Positions 6,969-10,254 of a stretch of 10,254 bases of DNA are shown in pieces (position 1 is the stretch's first letter; the number at the start of each line of letters is the position of its first letter). Made by a program: the position numbers and the translations under genes. The notes under the pieces are model-generated. The model was not told where the DNA came from and searched no databases. It saw nothing but the letters and a program-made list of their open reading frames with translations. This stretch comes from Phoronis ovalis (taxonomy: Eukaryota > Phoronida > Phoronidae): NCBI GenBank assembly GCA_028565635.1, contig JAOXYB010065901.1, forward strand, positions 1 through 10,254. Direction: 5' to 3'.

Positions 6969-8921
6969 ATTTTGGGGAAAAAAAACAAGACAAAACCCTT
7001 GCAATATCTTTATATACTAGACGGCACCCGTGGTAAACCACGGATCTTGATAGAGATGTAGGTCATGTAAGGCCAAGTTCAGACATGTTCACGTGACGCT
7101 CACAGGCAAAAAATAATGATGCAAGAGGTTTAACAGTGCTCCATTAAATATGATACAGTTCACTGATTGACCCGAGCCATCGTCGATACCTACTATGTGT
7201 GAAAAGATCATGATCCTACATATAACAGTTTTGAAGATATTTGGTGGAAAGAGTGACAGTGACAGACGAGATTTAGTAGTATAGTTATATATATGTACAA
7301 GTTGTCTCAAATTTTTAAAATTTTGCTTTGTCTAAAATTTATGAATTTTCAAAGATTAAAGGTCAACATTTTGCTGATTTTGATCTGAATTTGAAAAACA
7401 CATTTTTTCCCCAAAAATGGCTTATCAGATTATATGACCAAATTCAATCTATTTAACCACACAGCAACATGCTTACTGTACTGATGATTTTTACTGGATG
7501 AGTTTTCTGCAAGTTTTCCAACGGGGTGTTTTTTTAGCAGGCTGTTTACTTGTTTAGAGGCTTTTCTTAGCACTTGTTTGAGCATGCATGTGGAGACCCT
7601 TTACACAAGTGTTTGATGTGATTTACTGTAATCTGATGCATTCTGGGACTCTGCCATGACACACCGTGCCAGATGTTTCTATAACTGTTATATGCCGTAA
7701 AAGGTACATTTTCCCGAAATCCTTGTAATTAAAGTGCAAAATAATGTTTCCCGATAATCATTTTATGTCAAACCCAATTTCTATTAGCATACATGCATGT
7801 CCCAAGATTCCAGTTCTGAATTCCTAGGAAACTAAAATAGTCCTCCAACGTCCCAGAAAGCTCCTTTACCACCCTCTTGGATTGTTCCTACTGTTTTTAA
7901 TTTGTACTTTAAAACCAATTTCATGCTGTTTTTACATCTTATGGTTATTTATACCATAATTATTATAGGCAGTGTAAATAAAGCAACACAAGAACGAACA
8001 AACAATTAAAATAAATATAATCTAATATCAGGTTGTGAAATGAACTTCTATGATAGCAAAAATGATATAATTCAGCGTGATGTAATCTAGTCAACACCAC
8101 AAGAATCCGAATGACCTTGACACGGTGAAGTGAGTTAATTATTAAATGAAGTAAGCTGCAATGGGAGGCTATTAAGCCCATTTTGGAACATATGTTAAAG
8201 AGGTGCTGATAACATGTGAACATTCTGAAGAAATCTGCGAGATAGTATTCTACAATGGTTCCCAGATACTGGTTTTGCTATGATAGTGTCTTCAAGGGAA
8301 CTACCTACAGTAGTGGAACCTTTTGAAGGACCAGACCCAAAATTCAAAACCTTTTTTGTGAAGAACATACAGAAAAATAATGTTTGGTACATCGTTATTA
8401 GTGTCGAAGTTATTGGGTTTTTTGCCATCTCCCCTCAAGGCTACTCTATACACTACGTTTTATAACTTTACACTTACTATTAATAAGATTTTAACATCAC
8501 ATTTCACCTCTGTTATGAACAAAAAATGTTTATATTTATGAATAAACATATTGTAAGATTGTGCAATACATTTTTCTTGATTTTTAGCATTTACTTATTC
8601 TTGGCCAAGAATGTAATCTGCTGCTGAAATAACAAATTTGAAACAATTTTTCTGAAACTTTTATACTGTTTTTGTCATTTGTTTATTGCACTCACCAGGA
8701 CTTACTGGACAGGGTTAGGAACTAATTGGGGTTATACAGGAGCTTGGGATTAGATGAGTTGGGTTTAGAGTTAGTGCCAGAATTGGGGCTTCCAAACAAT
8801 GATATTAGGTTTGAATTTGATTATATAGGGGAAGGAATGTTAACAAAATCATTTGGTATGTTCCAGTAGACAAGTCTGTTCTACAAATAAGGCAATCAAA
8901 TGTTTTTATTACCTGTTTCAG
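6969..8921. other. Non-coding stretch without a recognisable gene
   Basis: The stretch contains a perfect hairpin at 7028-7043 (CCGTGGT and ACCACGG around AA) and the third copy of the 157-bp-type repeat (about 7605-7690). An open but unrecognised + frame lies at 8229-8465. A degenerate G-rich, TTAGG-like segment lies at about 8710-8800. If EXOSC9 is conventional, its N-terminal exons should lie upstream of 8922, but none with the expected LDGR or GKTR motifs was found here. The interval is therefore partly or wholly EXOSC9 intron. The last bases before 8922 form a good acceptor (TTACCTGTTTCAG). Confidence 0.5.
7605..7690. repeat. Third, diverged copy of the 157-bp-type repeat
   Basis: It shares GTAATCTG(A/G)TGCATT(C/T)TGGGACTC, then GCCATGACACAC(C/T)GTGCCA, with the pair at 5471-5740. 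It sits about 1.9 kb downstream of the second copy, on the far side of the inserted transposon and in the same orientation. Confidence 0.65.
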
Positions 8922-9041
8922 GGTGATGGCACAAGTGTCTGGCGAAGTTGTTTCACCGACGCAAAATAGACCTACAGATGGTGTCATACATGTAAATGTT
9001 GAGTTATCTCCCATGGCATCTCCTGGCTTTGAAGGAGGGAG
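8922..9041 (+). CDS. EXOSC9: Exosome complex component RRP45 (EXOSC9), internal exon a
   Basis: RRP45 is one of the six RNase PH-like subunits that form the ring of the RNA exosome, which guides RNA to the 3'-5' exonucleases in nucleus and cytoplasm. In animals the subunit itself is not catalytic. This exon follows a TTACCTGTTTCAG acceptor and ends AG|GTAAAA, phase 2 on both sides. It encodes V-M-A-Q-V-S-G-E-V-V-S-P-T, then N-R-P-T-D-G and V-E-L-S-P-M-A-S-P-G-F-E-G-G. This matches the RRP45 pattern QVS-x-E-(L/V)-VSP...NR-x-T-(D/E)-G...ELS-x-MA-x-P-x-FE-x-GR, near residues 55-95 of the family. The reading frame is intact. Three collinear exons with matched phases make the assignment strong; the N-terminal exons were not found. 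Confidence 0.93.
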
Positions 9042-9329
9042 GTAAAACAGTAACTGTCAATTAGCCATTGCATGAATATATTTTAGTCTGTTTTGGTATA
9101 CAAATTAACTTCAGTGTCAGTCTTACAACTCTCACAGGTTTTGTTTTTTAGTAACCTGTTCAGTTTGTGCAGCACAGTGTCAAGTGCTAGTGAGCTCACC
9201 TTAAGTGTATTTTGTAGTTAAAAGACTATAAACTGTATCCTGTCTTGAAATCTACAAATAGTAAATATGTACTTTTGTTCTGTTAGCATGTAAATGTAAA
9301 GAAAATGTCATAATTTTTTTAAATTGTAG
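9042..9329 (+). other. EXOSC9: EXOSC9 intron between exons a and b
   Basis: This 288-bp phase 2 intron runs from GTAAAA to AAATTGTAG. The split codon AG|G restores the conserved arginine after FEGG. No other feature was seen in it. Confidence 0.88.
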
Positions 9330-9432
9330 GTTATCCGAATTTGGCGTAGAAATAAATAGACAACTAGAACGTTGCATAAAAGAATCAAGATGTCTTGATA
9401 CTGAATCTCTATGCATTGTCTCTGGTGAAAAG
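9330..9432 (+). CDS. EXOSC9: Exosome complex component RRP45 (EXOSC9), internal exon b
   Basis: The exon contributes the final base of an arginine codon, then 34 codons, and ends at GAAAAG|GTAAAT in phase 0. It encodes LSEFGVEINRQLERCIKES, then RCLDTESLCIVSGEK. The stretch C-(I/L)-D-TESLC-(I/V)-V-(S/A)-GEK is the most diagnostic RRP45 block, and LxRxLERCLxxS before it is also family-typical. In known exosome structures this segment forms a helix and strand of the RNase PH fold that packs against a neighbouring ring subunit. There are no stops or frameshifts. Confidence 0.94.
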
Positions 9433-9749
9433 GTAAATCTACCATAGCATTATTGAACTGCAGCATTTGTTCTCAGTTGTCCGTTTAATATGATAGTTAT
9501 AAGCTAGGATATATAAAACTCTTAGAGTTGGCGTGGATTATTAACTATAATTTGATTTCTTTGATTTATCAATTTCCATATTAAATAAACGTGAACTGGA
9601 TTAGTGGCATAGAAAACAAAAAAAAATGTTCTTATTGTACAGCTAGTACATATAATGCTTGAAGAAAAATTGTCAAAATAGGAATAATGTACTGATGTTT
9701 CCCAGTCCCCTTCAGTCACTATTATCAGGTTTAATTGATTTCATCTTAG
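9433..9749 (+). other. EXOSC9: EXOSC9 intron between exons b and c
   Basis: This 317-bp phase 0 intron has a GTAAAT donor and a TTTCATCTTAG acceptor. No repeat or other gene was seen inside. Confidence 0.88.
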
Positions 9750-9847
9750 GTCTGGCAGATAAGAGTTGACATCCACATATTAAATCATGAAGGTAATCTT
9801 ATTGATGCTGGAAGTATAGCAGCTATAGCAGCACTCATACACTATAG
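9750..9847 (+). CDS. EXOSC9: Exosome complex component RRP45 (EXOSC9), internal exon c
   Basis: The exon encodes VWQIRVDIHILNHEGN, then LIDAGSIAAIAALIHY, and ends AG|GTAAGT in phase 2, a textbook donor. The motif VW-x-(I/V)-R-V-D-(I/L)-H-x-L-(N/D)-H-(E/D)-GN-(L/I)-(I/L)-DA-(A/G)-SIAA-x-AAL-x-H-(F/Y)-R is the hallmark second half of the first RNase PH segment of RRP45. Together with the previous two exons it gives about 106 continuous residues of a protein that is usually a little over 400 residues in animals. The 3' 77 bases of this exon plus its donor are the first unit of the four-copy tandem repeat that follows. Read-through past the donor would meet TAA at once (AGG TAA). Later EXOSC9 exons lie beyond the window. 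Confidence 0.94.
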
Positions 9848-10102
9848 GTAAGTATTCACATATTAAATCACAAAGGTAATCGTATTGATGCTGGAAATAT
9901 AGCAGCTGTAGCAGCACTCATACACTATAGGTAACTATTCACATATTAAATCACAAAGGTAATCTTATTGATGCTGGAAGTATAGCAGCTGTAGCAGCAT
10001 TCATACACTACAGATAAGTAATCACATATTAAATCACAAAGGCAATCTTATTGATGCTGGAAGTATAGCAGCTATAGCAGCACTCATACACTATAGATAA
10101 GT
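9771..10102 (+). repeat. Four tandem 83-bp units: EXOSC9 exon c end plus its splice donor
   Basis: Units lie at 9771-9853, 9854-9936, 9937-10019 and 10020-10102, each exactly 83 bp and about 90% or more identical. Each unit carries 25 codons from (I/N/T)HILNH to LIHY plus AG and the donor region. Unit 1 is the true exon end. Units 2-4 share CACAAA in place of CATGAA, so they encode NHKGN instead of NHEGN. Each unit remains free of stops in the exon frame, but the frame is not carried between units because 83 is not a multiple of 3 and TAA follows the exon end. The donor decays along the array: AG|GTAAGT, AG|GTAACT, AG|ATAAGT, AG|ATAAGT. The upstream acceptor (9749) was not duplicated. Confidence 0.95.
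9854..10102 (+). pseudogene. Three partial EXOSC9 exon copies (pseudo-exons) inside the following intron
   Basis: These are units 2-4 of the tandem array. They have no acceptor of their own, and the last two have lost the GT donor dinucleotide, so they are unlikely to be spliced in. Amino-acid-changing differences from unit 1 include E to K in all three, L to R and S to N in unit 2, I to V in units 2 and 3, and L to F in unit 3. Because no copy has a stop, they are either very recent or formed by gene conversion. An AG in the sequence CACAAAG|GTAATC could in principle act as a new acceptor, but it would give the wrong phase. Confidence 0.8.
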
Positions 10103-10149
10103 TGTAACATATGTATGCCATAAGCGACTCTTTATATTGTCTTAAGTGT

Positions 10150-10181
10150 TGACCTAGTTGAATAGACTTCCGGTTCGAGTC
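10150..10181 (+). repeat. Possible degenerate tRNA-derived SINE promoter (A- and B-box-like)
   Basis: GGTTCGAGTC at 10172-10181 matches the RNA polymerase III B-box consensus GGTTCGANTC. TGACCTAGTTGA at 10150-10161 resembles the A box TRGCNNAGYNGG. The spacing is shorter than in a real tRNA and no cloverleaf folds, so this would be a decayed SINE head rather than a tRNA gene. The window ends too soon to show a tail. Confidence 0.3.
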
Positions 10182-10254
10182 ACGATGTCGTTTAGTGTCT
10201 TTGTTATATACTCGACTTGTTAGTCGTCAGTAACTGAACATTAGTTTATAGTTA

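Noticed and set aside
8229-8465. Open + frame (RNLRDSILQWFPDTGF onward) overlapped by a minus-strand open frame at 8195-8428
   Set aside because: It has no recognised family and no clear splice sites in phase with EXOSC9. Both strands are open at once, which often happens by chance. A diverged exon or repeat fragment remains possible.
8700-8800. Degenerate GGGTTAGG-like stretch as an interstitial telomeric repeat
   Set aside because: The units are irregular and never form two consecutive perfect TTAGGG copies. It is more like a G-rich low-complexity segment.
10150-10181. A tRNA gene
   Set aside because: The B-box-like sequence is present but no acceptor stem, anticodon arm or T stem can be paired, and the spacing is too short.

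Overview
This window is eukaryotic nuclear DNA from an animal. It is AT-rich, its genes are split by introns with GT-AG ends, long stretches are non-coding, and degenerate repeats are dense. The domain content (a secreted PAN/Apple plus F5/8C discoidin protein) and the repeat style suggest a lophotrochozoan, most likely a bivalve mollusc. The phylum is an inference, not a reading.

Two genes can be supported, both on the + strand. (1) A three-exon gene at 2035-4877 appears complete. Exon 1 encodes a signal peptide and a PAN/Apple-like cysteine domain; exons 2 and 3 together encode one F5/8 type C (discoidin) domain, ending in a TGA stop. Splice phases match across both introns, giving a predicted secreted protein of 247 residues. 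(2) Three consecutive internal exons of the RNA exosome subunit RRP45/EXOSC9 lie at 8922-9041, 9330-9432 and 9750-9847. The start and end of this gene are not visible. The two genes show no functional link.

Layout: 1-150 is a cluster of short palindromes built on TTCGTACGAA. 151-2034 is AT-rich and shows no gene. 2035-4877 is the PAN-discoidin gene; its first intron holds an old threefold repeat (about 2745-3480). 5471-5740 holds two copies of a 157-bp-period repeat, with a third copy at about 7605-7690. Between them sits a probable 1.05-kb non-autonomous DNA transposon (5909-6959), with inverted termini, subterminal 30-34 bp repeats and a 9-bp direct repeat at its flanks. 6969-8921 has no recognisable gene. 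8922-9847 holds the EXOSC9 exons. The last of these is followed at once by three further tandem copies of its 3' part (four 83-bp units, 9771-10102). The window ends with a possible tRNA-derived SINE fragment.

The most notable points are the tandem multiplication of an EXOSC9 exon end with progressive loss of its splice donor, the composite mobile element, and the compact PAN-discoidin secreted protein. No clearly new multi-gene system is visible.
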